Positions 16,191 through 28,397 are shown, counted from the first letter of the stretch. The stretch is 41,185 nucleotides of DNA from Acidimicrobiia bacterium (GCA_022819825.1 JAJEGM010000044.1:1-41185), one strand, 5' to 3'. Translations and numbers: made by a program. Notes: a model not told the origin generated them from the sequence alone.

Positions 16191-17561
16191 GTGTTCAAAC
16201 GGCTTCTTGGAGTGCTCGTCGCTCTTTCGCTCATATTCACCGCCTGTGGCGGCGACTCAGATTCCGACTCTTCCGACGACACTCCGGCCGCGCCGGCCAC
16301 TAGCGCGCCCGAACCCGAAGCCGACGAGCCGGCCCCCGCGCCTGAGCCCGACGACGAGGAACCAGCCCCCGAACCCGAGCCCGAGGCGACTCCAGTGCCG
16401 CTGACCGCCTCATTCCGAGGGGTGACCGAAACAGAGATCCGCATCGGCATGACCTCCCTCGATGCCGAGATGTTCGGATTCGACCAGGGCGACCTGGCCT
16501 CCAAGTGGCAGGTGGCTGTGGACGCGGTGAACGCCGCCGGTGGAATCAACGGTCGGATGCTCGTTCCCTACATTGATGTCCTCAACGTCATCGGAACAGT
16601 GGAGGCCGACGCCACCTGCGTGAAGTTCGTGGAAGACAAGATGGTCTTCGCCTTCGTCGGTTGGCTTCGCGAGGACAACGAGCTCTGCTACACCGAGCGC
16701 AACAACACCATCGCCGTCAACGGCAACGATGTGACACCGGAGGCCATCAACCGCTCCAATGGCCTGCTCTTCGCCACCGAGGCCACCAAGTTGGGAATCC
16801 AGCTTAACTTGATCGCCGCCGCCGCGGCCGACGGGCTCATCGATGGCAAGAGGGTCCACTTCAGCATCTTGGCCAGCGAAGACTCTCTCACCGACCCCCT
16901 CGTCGAAGCGCTGGAGGCTCACGGCGCCACCATCACCTCGGTGAGCAGGGTGACCGCGGTTGACGACGTGCAGGCCGCCGAGGCCAACCACGACGTGATC
17001 GTCCAGCGGATCGCCGATGAGGATCCTGATTTGGTGTATTCGCTGGAGCCTGCGCTCATGTCTGGGGCCATGATCAGGGCGGGGATCGACATCCCGCAGA
17101 TCACCAGCGAGTCTAACGAAGACCTCTACCTGAACTTGGGCGTCGATCCCACCGCCATCCAGCTTCACGTGTACGCACCGGAGCAGATTAAGACGTACTG
17201 GGACCGGGGGGACGATCCCCTGATCATTGAGTGCGTGGACAATTACAACAACGCTCAGATCACAGACGAGGACGGGAATGTCGAACAGGTCAACGTGACC
17301 GAAGATCCCAGCCAGCCCATCAACCTCAGTCTGGTGGTCAGGGCCTGTCAGACGGTCTGGCTGTTCGCCGCCATTGCCACCGCCGCTGGCCCCAACCTCA
17401 CCAACGAGACATTCCTGGAGGCGGCGGCCAACCTCGGGTCGATCGACCTGCCGGGCATGTCTGCGGCTTCAATGAGCGAGGGCAAGATAGGCGCCGACGA
17501 CTCCCCGCTGGTCAAAGTGATCTGGGATCCAGAAAAAGAGGAGTTCGTGTCGGCCGGCTGA
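16191..17561 (+). CDS. Substrate-binding lipoprotein of Liv-type ABC importer, locus A
   Basis: A 456-residue extracytoplasmic binding protein of the type I periplasmic-binding fold (LivK/Peripla_BP_6-like), which captures substrate for the importer. GTG at 16191 is chosen because GGAG lies six bases before it and the product begins with a compact lipoprotein signal, FKRLLGVLVALSLIFTAC, giving lipid-modified Cys19. A Pro/Glu/Asp tether of about 50 residues follows. The mature domain starts near VTETEIRIGMTSLDAEMFGFDQGD and has AVNAAGGINGRML, the family hallmark. It is divergent from the MFS-LivF gene and its stop overlaps the next start by one base (TGATG). Ligand unknown. Confidence 0.92.
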   Translation: MFKRLLGVLVALSLIFTACGGDSDSDSSDDTPAAPATSAPEPEADEPAPAPEPDDEEPAPEPEPEATPVPLTASFRGVTETEIRIGMTSLDAEMFGFDQGDLASKWQVAVDAVNAAGGINGRMLVPYIDVLNVIGTVEADATCVKFVEDKMVFAFVGWLREDNELCYTERNNTIAVNGNDVTPEAINRSNGLLFATEATKLGIQLNLIAAAAADGLIDGKRVHFSILASEDSLTDPLVEALEAHGATITSVSRVTAVDDVQAAEANHDVIVQRIADEDPDLVYSLEPALMSGAMIRAGIDIPQITSESNEDLYLNLGVDPTAIQLHVYAPEQIKTYWDRGDDPLIIECVDNYNNAQITDEDGNVEQVNVTEDPSQPINLSLVVRACQTVWLFAAIATAAGPNLTNETFLEAAANLGSIDLPGMSAASMSEGKIGADDSPLVKVIWDPEKEEFVSAG

Positions 17562-18391
17562 TGGGCATCGACGTCTTCAAGCAGCTCGTTCCCGTTGGGG
17601 GCACCAAGAACCTACGCGATCTCGGTGGCCTGCGAACCGCCGAGGGCCGCGTGGTTCGCAGCGGCGTCCTCTTCCGCTCCGACACTCTCCACGAAGCCGA
17701 TGGCCGCGACCTGGCCCGGCTCGGCTTGGCTTGCGTGGTCGATTTCCGCAGCGAGGCGGAGGTGGAGCGCCGTCCCGACCGACTCGATGGCCTCGCCGTG
17801 CGCTGGGTGAATCTGCCCATCGACAACCCCCGGGGCGCGACTGCGCTTGTTGGGGGCCGAGAGGAGCAACAGGATCTGTCCGAGTTCAGGGCGGACATCA
17901 TCCATCACTGGCTCAACCAGGACTTCGACGCAGTGCTCAAGCTGACCGGCGAGTTGGGCCTCGACATCGCCGGCGACCGGGTGAAGCGGTATGTGAGCTT
18001 TGCCGTTGACTTCGCTCCGGTGTTCGCGGGGTTTTTCACTGAGTTGGTGGCGATTGCCGGACGGCCCCTGCTCTTCCACTGCGAAGGCGGAACCGACCGA
18101 ACCGGCGCGGCCACCGCCTTGCTGCTCGGTGTTCTCGGTGCGGACCGCGAGACGGTGGTGGAGGACTACCTGGCCACCAACACTGTGGTGGCCGACGAAC
18201 TGGAAGAGCAGCGCCGCCTGGCACCCGAATCACTCTGGCCGATTCTGGGCGCCCACGAATCGCAGATCCACGCGTTTCTCGATCACATCGAGAATGAGCT
18301 CGGTGGTATTGATAGCTACGCCCGCTCCCACCTCAAGCTCACCGACGAGACCATCGCCCAGCTCAGATCGACTTATCTCAGCCCTGCATAG
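17561..18391 (+). CDS. PTP-like (Y_phosphatase3) phosphatase, locus A second copy
   Basis: A 276-residue paralog of the phosphatase at 9957-10784. It has the same NLRDLGGLRT N-terminal signature, VLFRSDTL and CVVDFRSEAEVERRP segments. The P-loop is HCEGGTDRTG with Cys174 and Arg180; here Thr replaces the Lys of the other copy, so its specificity may differ. A middle insertion (about residues 80-150) and the C-terminal LGGIDSYARSHLKLTDETI block resemble the paralog's FGGIDNYARNQLMLTQDEI. The ATG shares one base with the stop of the binding-protein gene (TGATG), implying translational coupling. No signal peptide is seen. The gene converges on a PhyH-family gene four bases away. Confidence 0.9.
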   Translation: MGIDVFKQLVPVGGTKNLRDLGGLRTAEGRVVRSGVLFRSDTLHEADGRDLARLGLACVVDFRSEAEVERRPDRLDGLAVRWVNLPIDNPRGATALVGGREEQQDLSEFRADIIHHWLNQDFDAVLKLTGELGLDIAGDRVKRYVSFAVDFAPVFAGFFTELVAIAGRPLLFHCEGGTDRTGAATALLLGVLGADRETVVEDYLATNTVVADELEEQRRLAPESLWPILGAHESQIHAFLDHIENELGGIDSYARSHLKLTDETIAQLRSTYLSPA

Positions 18392-18395
18392 CCGT

Positions 18396-19595
18396 TCAGT
18401 GCGTGGCCCGGCGGTGGCGGTGGGCAACTAGTTGAGCGGCGAGCTCGTCGGGGGGTGTCTTGTTGGCCAGAGCCTCCAGCACCAGATCCTGCTGTGACGG
18501 GGGCGTGAGGCCGCCAATGGGCACGTCGCGGTCGAGGTTGGTGGGGAAGGCGTAGCCCTCGGCGCTGGCCGCCACCGCGCAGGAGATGACCGTGGCGTCT
18601 AGCCCCTCCTCCTGGCGGCGCAACAGCACGGGGTAGATGGCCGTCACGATGCGCTCTCGGTCCACGGCTTCGGTGGCCCGGCCCATGGCCGAGGAGATCT
18701 GTAACAGATTGGCCATCCTCCGCACATCGGAAGTGCGGTTGTGGCCCCCGGCGTGGAACACTGCTGGGCTGAAAAACACCAGGTCGCCCTTGTTCAGCTC
18801 GATCTGCACGTGGTGCTCGGCGAAGTACTCGATCAGCTCGGGCCGCCGCCACGCCAGATAGCCCAGCTGGTACTTGTGGGAGTGGGGCAGCAGCATGGTG
18901 GCCCCCGTTTCCGGTGGCATGTGGCAATGGGCCACGCCTCCCTGGAGGGTCAGCAGCGGCGACAGCCGGTGTACGTGGATGGGGTACCGCTCAGCCACCT
19001 CGTCGGTCATGAACCCCACGTGGTAGTCGCGGTGGGGCATCTGGGCCGCGCCGCCGGGGTTGATGGCGTTCACCTGGGCGGTGATCTGGTATCCGGGACC
19101 GAGCCAGGCCAGCGAGGCCAGGTCGATCATGTCGCTCCCGTGGTAGTCCACGAACACCTCGGGATCGGCCACGGCCAGCTTCTCCAGGGCATTCCACAGC
19201 CGGTCGTTGGCCCCCGGCTCGGCATAGTGATCGCCCCCGCCGGTCCCGGCCTCCCGCTCGTCAGCAATGATCTGCTCGAACACCTCGGTAGCCCGGTCGA
19301 CCACTGCGGTCTCGATGGCCCCTGTGATCACGATCACCCCCGGACCGTCGTAAAGCGCCCGGGTCAGCTCGGTGCGGACGGCAGCGGCCTGATCGAGATC
19401 GCCCAGACATACCCGCAGCGCCTCGGTGCGGTACACCAGCGCCCGGTCGACCACCGCGTCGGCCAGCGGATAGTCGTCCAAGGCCACCTCAACCTCCACA
19501 ATGGAACGCAGCTCGTGCAGGTCGAACCCCTCCCGGCTGGTGACCGCGGCCTCCCCCGTAGTCACTCGGCCAACTCGGCTCGGAGTGCTGGTCAT
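18396..19595 (-). CDS. PhyH-family Fe(II)/2-oxoglutarate-type dioxygenase (long form)
   Basis: A 399-residue phytanoyl-CoA dioxygenase-like protein. The double-stranded beta-helix core carries the HxD motif in MPHRDYHVGF and the distal His in FHAGGHNRTSDVRR, whose Arg would bind 2-oxoglutarate. Hydroxylation of a substrate is the family activity. About 170 residues precede the HxD motif, longer than typical small PhyH enzymes. ATG at 19595 is preferred, with GAGG eleven bases upstream; an in-frame GTG at 19634 would add 13 residues but places the start in the promoter region of the divergent binding-protein gene. The shared upstream region suggests co-regulation with locus B. A second PhyH gene is at 40185-41000. 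Confidence 0.85.
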   Translation of the reverse strand: MTSTPSRVGRVTTGEAAVTSREGFDLHELRSIVEVEVALDDYPLADAVVDRALVYRTEALRVCLGDLDQAAAVRTELTRALYDGPGVIVITGAIETAVVDRATEVFEQIIADEREAGTGGGDHYAEPGANDRLWNALEKLAVADPEVFVDYHGSDMIDLASLAWLGPGYQITAQVNAINPGGAAQMPHRDYHVGFMTDEVAERYPIHVHRLSPLLTLQGGVAHCHMPPETGATMLLPHSHKYQLGYLAWRRPELIEYFAEHHVQIELNKGDLVFFSPAVFHAGGHNRTSDVRRMANLLQISSAMGRATEAVDRERIVTAIYPVLLRRQEEGLDATVISCAVAASAEGYAFPTNLDRDVPIGGLTPPSQQDLVLEALANKTPPDELAAQLVAHRHRRATH

Positions 19596-19703
19596 GGCAG
19601 TGAAAACCTCATATTCGCTTTCTGGAAACGCCACTTCAGCTCTGTTAGCGTCACCTCGAGAACTATCTCAGCACAACAACCGGTGAGTTTGCAGGGGGAA
19701 GTC

Positions 19704-21212
19704 ATGACTCGCACCAAGTGGCGTACTGTCATTTTCGCATTGATCGCGTTGCTCGCGTTGCTCGTCTCAGCTTGCAGCAGTTCCGAGGACCCCGACGAAC
19801 CTCAGGCGGTGGAGCCGGCGCCGACCAGCGCCCCCGAGCCCGCCGACGAACCAGACCCCGAACCCGAACCGGCTGATGAGCCAGCCGACGAACCGGTTGA
19901 CGAGCCCGAACCGGCCGACGAGCCCGCGGATGAGTCCGCCGACGAGCCGGCCGATGAGCCCGAACCCGAGCCTGAGCCAACGGAGGCTCCCACGCCGATC
20001 CCGGTGCCAGAGGGGTCAACGGTGGGCATCACCGACGACACCATCAAGGTCGGCATCTTGCGCAGCGACAGCAAGTCGCTCGAAGACGCGGGCATCCTCC
20101 CCGACACTGGCGACATCCCCCGCAACTACGAGGTCTTTGCCAAGCAGGTCAACGCCCGGGGAGGCGCGGGCGGTCGCAACATCGAGATCGTGTTCCACCA
20201 GTATCCGCCGGGGGCGTCGGCCACCGACCAGCAAGCCGCCTGCATTGGCGCCACCGAAGACGACGAAGTGGCCATCGTCCACTTCGTGGGCGGCGTTACC
20301 GCCGAGACCGTGCTGTGCGCCACCGAAGACCATGAGCGGATCGCCTACATGCTGTCGGGCATCCTGCCCCAGGAGATCTACGATCGATCCAACGGTCGGC
20401 TGTTCTCCCAGGCCATGACCACCGAGCGTTTGATGGGCGCGTGGCCCGCCATGGTGGAGGCCCAAGGCTTGCTCGAAGGCCACACCCTGGGCCTGATGCG
20501 AGGCGACATCGGCGAGCACGAGGTGGCTGCTGGTGTGCTCGAGGCTGCCCTGGCCGACGCCGGCTACGAGCTGGCCGACCAAGTGGCCCTGCCCTGCCAA
20601 GGCACTTCTTGCTCCCAGGTGGACATCGGCTTGGAGCGCATGCAGGCCGCCGGCGTGGACACCATATTCTCCCTGGTGCCCCCCTCCCCGTTCGGGATCG
20701 CGGTGTACTTGGCCGGTCAGTCGGGCCTAGACCCGCAGTGGCTGGTGAGCGACATCGAGAATCTGGTGTTCGACTCTGTGGCCCAAGCGGTGTACGGCCG
20801 GTCGGCCGACCCAACCCTCTTCTACGGCTTGTACGGTGTGAGCTACGGCCTCGACCGGCTGAGCCCGGACGAGCCAACCACCGAATGCAATGCCGTATTC
20901 ACCGAAGTCACCGGCATTTCCTATGACATCGTCGAGAACAAAGACGCCTGGAGCGCAGTGGGCAGCACCTGCTTGTTCATCAAGAACCTGGAAGCGGCGG
21001 CCAACTGGTCTCAGGACACTTACGGCACCGTGAACCAGACCACACTCATCCAAGGTTTCGAGTCGCTCACCGACTACCGGCTGGGCGACGTCACCGGCTC
21101 GTGGACTCCCACCAAGCACGACGCTCCCGACTGGGTAACCCTCAAGGAGTACCGCGGCGACTGCGCCTGCTGGGTCGAGATCGACGGCGCACGGATGATG
21201 CTCGACCAATAG
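19704..21212 (+). CDS. Substrate-binding lipoprotein of Liv-type ABC importer, locus B
   Basis: A 502-residue type I periplasmic-binding-fold lipoprotein. ATG at 19704 is preceded by AGGGGGAA. The signal peptide ends in the clear lipobox LVSAC (Cys24). Residues about 30-95 are a very long acidic tether of ADEP/EPEP repeats. The ligand domain begins around GITDDTIKVGILRSDS and contains YEVFAKQVNARGGAGGRNIEIV, the family hallmark, and a late Cys-rich tail (GDCACWVEI). It is the first gene of the locus B operon, 43 bases before the second MFS-LivF fusion. The unrelated context compared with copy A (P450 downstream) suggests a different ligand. Confidence 0.92.
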   Translation: MTRTKWRTVIFALIALLALLVSACSSSEDPDEPQAVEPAPTSAPEPADEPDPEPEPADEPADEPVDEPEPADEPADESADEPADEPEPEPEPTEAPTPIPVPEGSTVGITDDTIKVGILRSDSKSLEDAGILPDTGDIPRNYEVFAKQVNARGGAGGRNIEIVFHQYPPGASATDQQAACIGATEDDEVAIVHFVGGVTAETVLCATEDHERIAYMLSGILPQEIYDRSNGRLFSQAMTTERLMGAWPAMVEAQGLLEGHTLGLMRGDIGEHEVAAGVLEAALADAGYELADQVALPCQGTSCSQVDIGLERMQAAGVDTIFSLVPPSPFGIAVYLAGQSGLDPQWLVSDIENLVFDSVAQAVYGRSADPTLFYGLYGVSYGLDRLSPDEPTTECNAVFTEVTGISYDIVENKDAWSAVGSTCLFIKNLEAAANWSQDTYGTVNQTTLIQGFESLTDYRLGDVTGSWTPTKHDAPDWVTLKEYRGDCACWVEIDGARMMLDQ

Positions 21213-21255
21213 TCGGGCTACATCGGACTGACGGTGCTTGGAGCCATCTGAAGGG

Positions 21256-23457
21256 ATGACCGAATCCCCGCGGTCGGAGACCCCAGCGGACCTGGTCGCC
21301 AGGGTCTTCGACGAAGAGGAGCGCCGCCAACAAGAGATCGCCGCCGCGGAGGCCGCCCAACGCGGCCCAGAGGGCAGCTTCGACGCCGAACAGCTCACGC
21401 TGCGCCAGGGCCTGCGACGAGGTGGCAAGGGGCTGATCGGTTTCATCGGCCTGCTCGGCTTCGTGGAGACGCTGGAAACATCGGCGTTCGCGGTGATCGC
21501 CCCCGACATCCAGAAGTCGCTCGATGTATCCGACGGCACCATTGGCGCCATCGGGGGCGCCTTCGGCATCTTGTTCCTGCTGGGCTCCATCCCGCTGAGT
21601 TCGTTGGCCGACCGCATGCCCCGCAAGCTGGTGGTGGGAGCGGCCATGTCGCTGTGGTCTGCCGTGGTGATGGTGACCAGTGCCATTTCCAACGCGTTCT
21701 TGCTGTTCATCGCCCGTATGGGCGCGGGGCTCGGCCAGTCGTATTACATTCCGGTGGCCTCGCCCATGCTGATGGACGGCTACCCGATCGGGGCCCGGGC
21801 CAAAGTCTTCGCTCTGAACGGCTGGTTCCAGATGGCCGGCCAAGCTGTTGGGCCCCTGGTGGCCGGCTTGGTCGTACTGATCGCCACCGGCGACGAGGGC
21901 TGGCGGTGGGTGTTCCTCACCATGGGGGCTATGGGCATTCCCTTGGCCATCAGCGCCTTCTTTGTGCGCGAGCCCCGCCGGGGACGCCACGAGATGCAGG
22001 CTGTGCTCGGAGCAGAACTGGAAGAGCCCGAAGATGAACTGCCCATCTCGCTGTCGGTGGCGTTCGAACGGCTCAAGAAGATCAAGTCGTTCTACTACTA
22101 CCTCACCGGCATGGCGGCCATCGGCTTCGCCATATTCACCACCATCATCTTCATCAACCTCCATCTGGAGGAGCACTTCGAATTGTCCGCGTTCGAGCGG
22201 GGCATATTCGGCTCGCTGACCGTGTTGCCCGGCTTCGTGGGCGCCGCGGTGTCGGGCAAGAGGGCCGACGCCCTATTCAAGGAGCACCCCTCGCGGGCCA
22301 TGGTCTTCATCGGCATCCTCGTCGTCACCTTCGGCAGCATCCAAGTGGTGGGGATATGGATGCCCACGGTCTTGCTGCTCGGGATTTTCCTGGGCGTCTC
22401 CAATGCCTTTGCCCGGGCTGCCTTCGCCATCCTGCCCGGTGTGACCGGCTCGGTCATCCCCTACCGGCTCAGGTCCCGGGGCACCGCGCTGGTAGGCATC
22501 TACATGTTCTTGTTCGGGGCGTTTCTGGGCGCGGTGATCACTGGCATGCTCAGCGATGTACATGGCGAGCAGACCGCGCTCACCATCGTGATCTTGCCCG
22601 CCACCCTGGTGGGGGGATCGCTCATGGCCTACGGATCCCGGTTCATCGAGGGTGACATCGCCTTGATCATCGAGGAACTGCACGAGGAGCAAGACGAGGC
22701 CGAGCGCATGAAGGCGGCCGACGCAGCCGACATCCCGGTGCTCCAAGTGCGCAACCTGGACTTCTCCTACGGCAAGGTGCAGGTGCTGTTCGACATCGGC
22801 TTCGAAGTGCGCCAGGGGGAGTCGCTGGCCCTGCTGGGCACCAACGGCGCGGGCAAATCCACGGTGCTGCGGGTGATCAGCGGTCTAGGAGTGCCCCAAC
22901 GGGGAGTGGTACGGCTCCACGGCCGCACCATCACCTACGCCGACCCGGGGATGAGGGCCAAGATCGGAATCGTGCAGTTGGCCGGAGGCAAGGCCATCTT
23001 CCCCGGCTTGTCGGTGGAGGAAAACCTGCGCATGGCCGGGTTCCGCTACGGCCACGCCGAGCTCGAACCGCGCCTCGAGCGGGCCTACGACCTGTTCCCG
23101 GTGGTCGCCGAGCGCCGGTCGGCTGTGGCCGGCGATTTCTCCGGCGGTCAGCAGCAGATGCTGTCGCTGGCCATGGCGCTGATGCACGACCCGGAGATCT
23201 TGATGATCGACGAGCTGTCTTTGGGCCTGGCCCCCGTAACCGTGCAGTCGCTGTTGGAAGTTGTGGAGCGGCTCCGCGACGACGGGCAGACCATGATCAT
23301 CGTGGAGCAGTCGCTGAACGTGGCCCTAGCCGTGGCCGACCGGGCCATCTTCTTGGAGAAGGGGCAAATCCGCTTTGAGGGGCCGGCCCAAGAACTGGCT
23401 GAGCGCGACGACTTAGCCCGAGCGGTCTTCTTGGGCCAGTCGGGATCGGGCGGCTGA
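21256..23457 (+). CDS. MFS permease-LivF ATPase fusion, locus B
   Basis: A 733-residue paralog of the fusion at 13814-16036, with the same order. The MFS permease (about residues 55-465) has motif A as LADRMPRK and GDEGWRWVFL. A charged linker (EELHEEQDEAERMK) precedes a LivF-like ATPase (about 490-725) with Walker A GTNGAGKST (Lys534), signature FSGGQ (628-632), Walker B MIDELSLGLAP and the LivF-like end LAERDDLARAVFLGQ. ATG at 21256 has GGAG twelve bases upstream; a TTG at 21238 is less likely. The gene follows the binding protein and ends two bases before the LivHMG fusion. Conservation of the fusion between two copies argues against an assembly error. Confidence 0.93.
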   Translation: MTESPRSETPADLVARVFDEEERRQQEIAAAEAAQRGPEGSFDAEQLTLRQGLRRGGKGLIGFIGLLGFVETLETSAFAVIAPDIQKSLDVSDGTIGAIGGAFGILFLLGSIPLSSLADRMPRKLVVGAAMSLWSAVVMVTSAISNAFLLFIARMGAGLGQSYYIPVASPMLMDGYPIGARAKVFALNGWFQMAGQAVGPLVAGLVVLIATGDEGWRWVFLTMGAMGIPLAISAFFVREPRRGRHEMQAVLGAELEEPEDELPISLSVAFERLKKIKSFYYYLTGMAAIGFAIFTTIIFINLHLEEHFELSAFERGIFGSLTVLPGFVGAAVSGKRADALFKEHPSRAMVFIGILVVTFGSIQVVGIWMPTVLLLGIFLGVSNAFARAAFAILPGVTGSVIPYRLRSRGTALVGIYMFLFGAFLGAVITGMLSDVHGEQTALTIVILPATLVGGSLMAYGSRFIEGDIALIIEELHEEQDEAERMKAADAADIPVLQVRNLDFSYGKVQVLFDIGFEVRQGESLALLGTNGAGKSTVLRVISGLGVPQRGVVRLHGRTITYADPGMRAKIGIVQLAGGKAIFPGLSVEENLRMAGFRYGHAELEPRLERAYDLFPVVAERRSAVAGDFSGGQQQMLSLAMALMHDPEILMIDELSLGLAPVTVQSLLEVVERLRDDGQTMIIVEQSLNVALAVADRAIFLEKGQIRFEGPAQELAERDDLARAVFLGQSGSGG

Positions 23458-23459
23458 GC

Positions 23460-26382
<2,923 letters not shown>

Positions 26383-26390
<8 letters not shown>

Positions 26391-27672
26391 TCTGGACAAC
26401 CGGAACTTTTTCACCGACCCCGAACTGGTGGCCGACCCCTACGGGTACTTCGACCACCTGCGGGCCCAGTGCCCGGTGCATCCCGAGCCCCACCACGACG
26501 TGATGATGATCACCGGCTACCGCGAGGCCATCGAGGTCTACAACGACAACGACGGCTTCTCGGCCTGCAACACGGTTTCGGGGCCCTTTCCCGGGTTCCC
26601 GGTGCCGCTCGAGGGCGACGACATCACCGGGCTCATCGCCGAGCACCGCCACAAGCTGCCCATGTCGGACCAGCTCCCCACCATGGACCCGCCGGCCCAC
26701 ACCGCCCACCGGTCGCTGCTCATGCGGCTCATCACCCCCAAGCGCCTGAGCGAGAACGAGGAGTTCATGTGGCGCCTCGCCGACCGCCAGCTTGACACCT
26801 TCATCGAGCAGGGCCGGTGCGAGTTCATCCGCGATTTCGCCCAGCCGTTCGCCCTGCTGGTGGTGGCCGACCTGCTGGGGGTGCCCGACGACGACCGGGA
26901 CAACTTCACCCAGCAGCTCCTGCACCGTCCCGACGACCACGGCATCGGCTCCACCGACGAGCACGCCATGGCCCACAACCCCCTCGAGTTCCTCTACAGC
27001 CAGTTCAGCGGCTACATCGAGGACCGCCGGGCCAACCCCCGAGACGACGTGCTCACCGGGCTGGCCAGCGCCACCTTCCCCGATGGCTCCACCCCCGAGG
27101 TGCTCGACGCGGTACGCATAGCCGCCAACCTGTTCGCGGCCGGCACCGAGACCACCGTGCGCCTGCTCAGCACCATGCTGTTCTTCTTGGCCGAGGATCC
27201 CGAGCTCCAGGAGCGAATCCGCAATGACCGCTCGCTGATCGACAACTTCGTGGAGGAGGCGCTGCGCATCGAGAGCCCGATCAAAGGGGACTTCCGCCTG
27301 GCCCAGCGGCCGGTGACCGTCGGCGGGGTGGATCTGGCCGCGGGCACCACGGTCATGCTGCTCAACGGGGCGGCCAACCGCGACCCCGAACAGTTTCCCG
27401 ATCCCCACATTCTCGACATCGAGCGCGACAACGCCCGCTCTCATCTGGCCTTCGGCCGAGGCATCCACACCTGCCCCGGCGCCCCCCTGGCCCGGGCCGA
27501 GGCCCGGGTCAGCCTCAACCGCATCCTCGACCGCATGGCCGACATCGCCATCTCCGACGATGTCCACGGCCCTCCCGGCGAGCGGCGCTTCATCTACGTG
27601 CCCACCCACATCCTGCGGGGCTTGGCCTTCCTCGGCCTCGAGTTCACCCCGGCGGGCGCCGAGCCCCAATGA
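26383..27672 (+). CDS. Cytochrome P450 monooxygenase
   Basis: A 429-residue soluble bacterial P450, which inserts one oxygen atom into an organic substrate using electrons from a ferredoxin. Motifs in order: I-helix AAGTETT, ExxR in EEALRIESP, and the haem loop FGRGIHTCPG with Cys364 as thiolate ligand. ATG at 26383 is chosen because AGGAG lies eight bases upstream; it overlaps the transporter fusion by eight bases. The next gene, a ferredoxin, overlaps by four bases and is the likely electron donor. No reductase is encoded nearby. Placement behind the locus B importer suggests that it oxidises the imported compound. Confidence 0.95.
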
Positions 27673-27857
27673 GGGTGTCGGTGGACGACGATGTGTGCGG
27701 CGGCCACGGGGTGTGCGTGATGCTCTGCCCCGAGGTGTTCGTGCTGGAAGACGCCGGTTACGCCCGGGCCGTGGTGGAGGAAGTGCCCGCCGCGCACGAG
27801 GCCGCGGTGCGAGAGGCGGAAATCCGGTGCCCGACGAGGGCAATCCGGGTTCAGTAG
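27669..27857 (+). CDS. Ferredoxin, [3Fe-4S]-type P450 partner
   Basis: A 62-residue ferredoxin of the small actinobacterial group encoded beside P450s. Cys10, Cys16 and the Cys in RCPTRAI near the C-terminus fit the three cluster ligands; position 13 is His where a four-iron ferredoxin would have Cys (CGGHGVC), the pattern of many CYP-associated [3Fe-4S] proteins. An extra Cys20 (MLCPE) is present. It overlaps the P450 by four bases (ATGA) and should pass electrons to it in the cytoplasm. Confidence 0.93.
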   Translation: MRVSVDDDVCGGHGVCVMLCPEVFVLEDAGYARAVVEEVPAAHEAAVREAEIRCPTRAIRVQ

Positions 27858-27947
27858 CATGCCTCCAAGAACCACGTTTTTGCTGTGAATGACACTGGGG
27901 CCAGCAGTGACGGGCCAGCAGCGGAAGGCCAGCAGCGAGGGGAGAGC

Positions 27948-28397
27948 ATGGAACCAGCGGGCCTGTCCGAGCGGGACCTCCGCGACGTCGTCGAGATTGA
28001 GCAGCTGCTGGCCCGCTATGCATCGGCGATGACTCGCACCAGCATCGACGAGGTGATGGCAGTGTTCACCGCCGACGGCACCTACAGCGCCTTCGGCGAG
28101 TCGTACGCCCTCAGCGACTTCCCCGCCCTCGTTGAAGCGGCCCCCGACGGGCTGTTCCTCTGCGGAACACCGGCCATCGACCTCGATGGCGACGAGGCCA
28201 CCGGCACCCAACCCCTCTGTTTCGTGGCCCAAGAAGACCACCACCTCCGCATCGGCTGGTACACCGACCAGTACCGACGGACCGAGGCCGGTTGGCGGCT
28301 GGCCTCGCGGTCCATGACCTTCCTTCGTCGCAGCGGCGCCCGCGACTCCGGGCGACCCCACGACCCCGCACGCCCGACCCCGGGGGGCGACGCGTGA
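27948..28397 (+). CDS. SnoaL/NTF2-like protein
   Basis: A 149-residue protein with the cone-shaped NTF2-like fold pattern: an N-terminal helix with EIEQLLARYASAMTR, then DEVMAVFTADGTYSAFGE, a middle strand set, and GWYTDQYRRTEAGWRLASRSM at the end, typical of SnoaL-like and ring-hydroxylating-dioxygenase-beta-like proteins. The ATG at 27948 has GAGGGG five bases upstream, better than an in-frame GTG at 27885. It overlaps the next SDR by four bases (GTGA). Members are isomerases, dehydratases or binding proteins, so the specific role cannot be assigned. Confidence 0.8.
   Translation: MEPAGLSERDLRDVVEIEQLLARYASAMTRTSIDEVMAVFTADGTYSAFGESYALSDFPALVEAAPDGLFLCGTPAIDLDGDEATGTQPLCFVAQEDHHLRIGWYTDQYRRTEAGWRLASRSMTFLRRSGARDSGRPHDPARPTPGGDA

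Noticed and set aside
18741..19703. Long N-terminal extension of the locus B binding protein
   Set aside because: The extension runs antisense through the PhyH gene; the ATG at 19704 with a ribosome-binding site and signal peptide is the true start.
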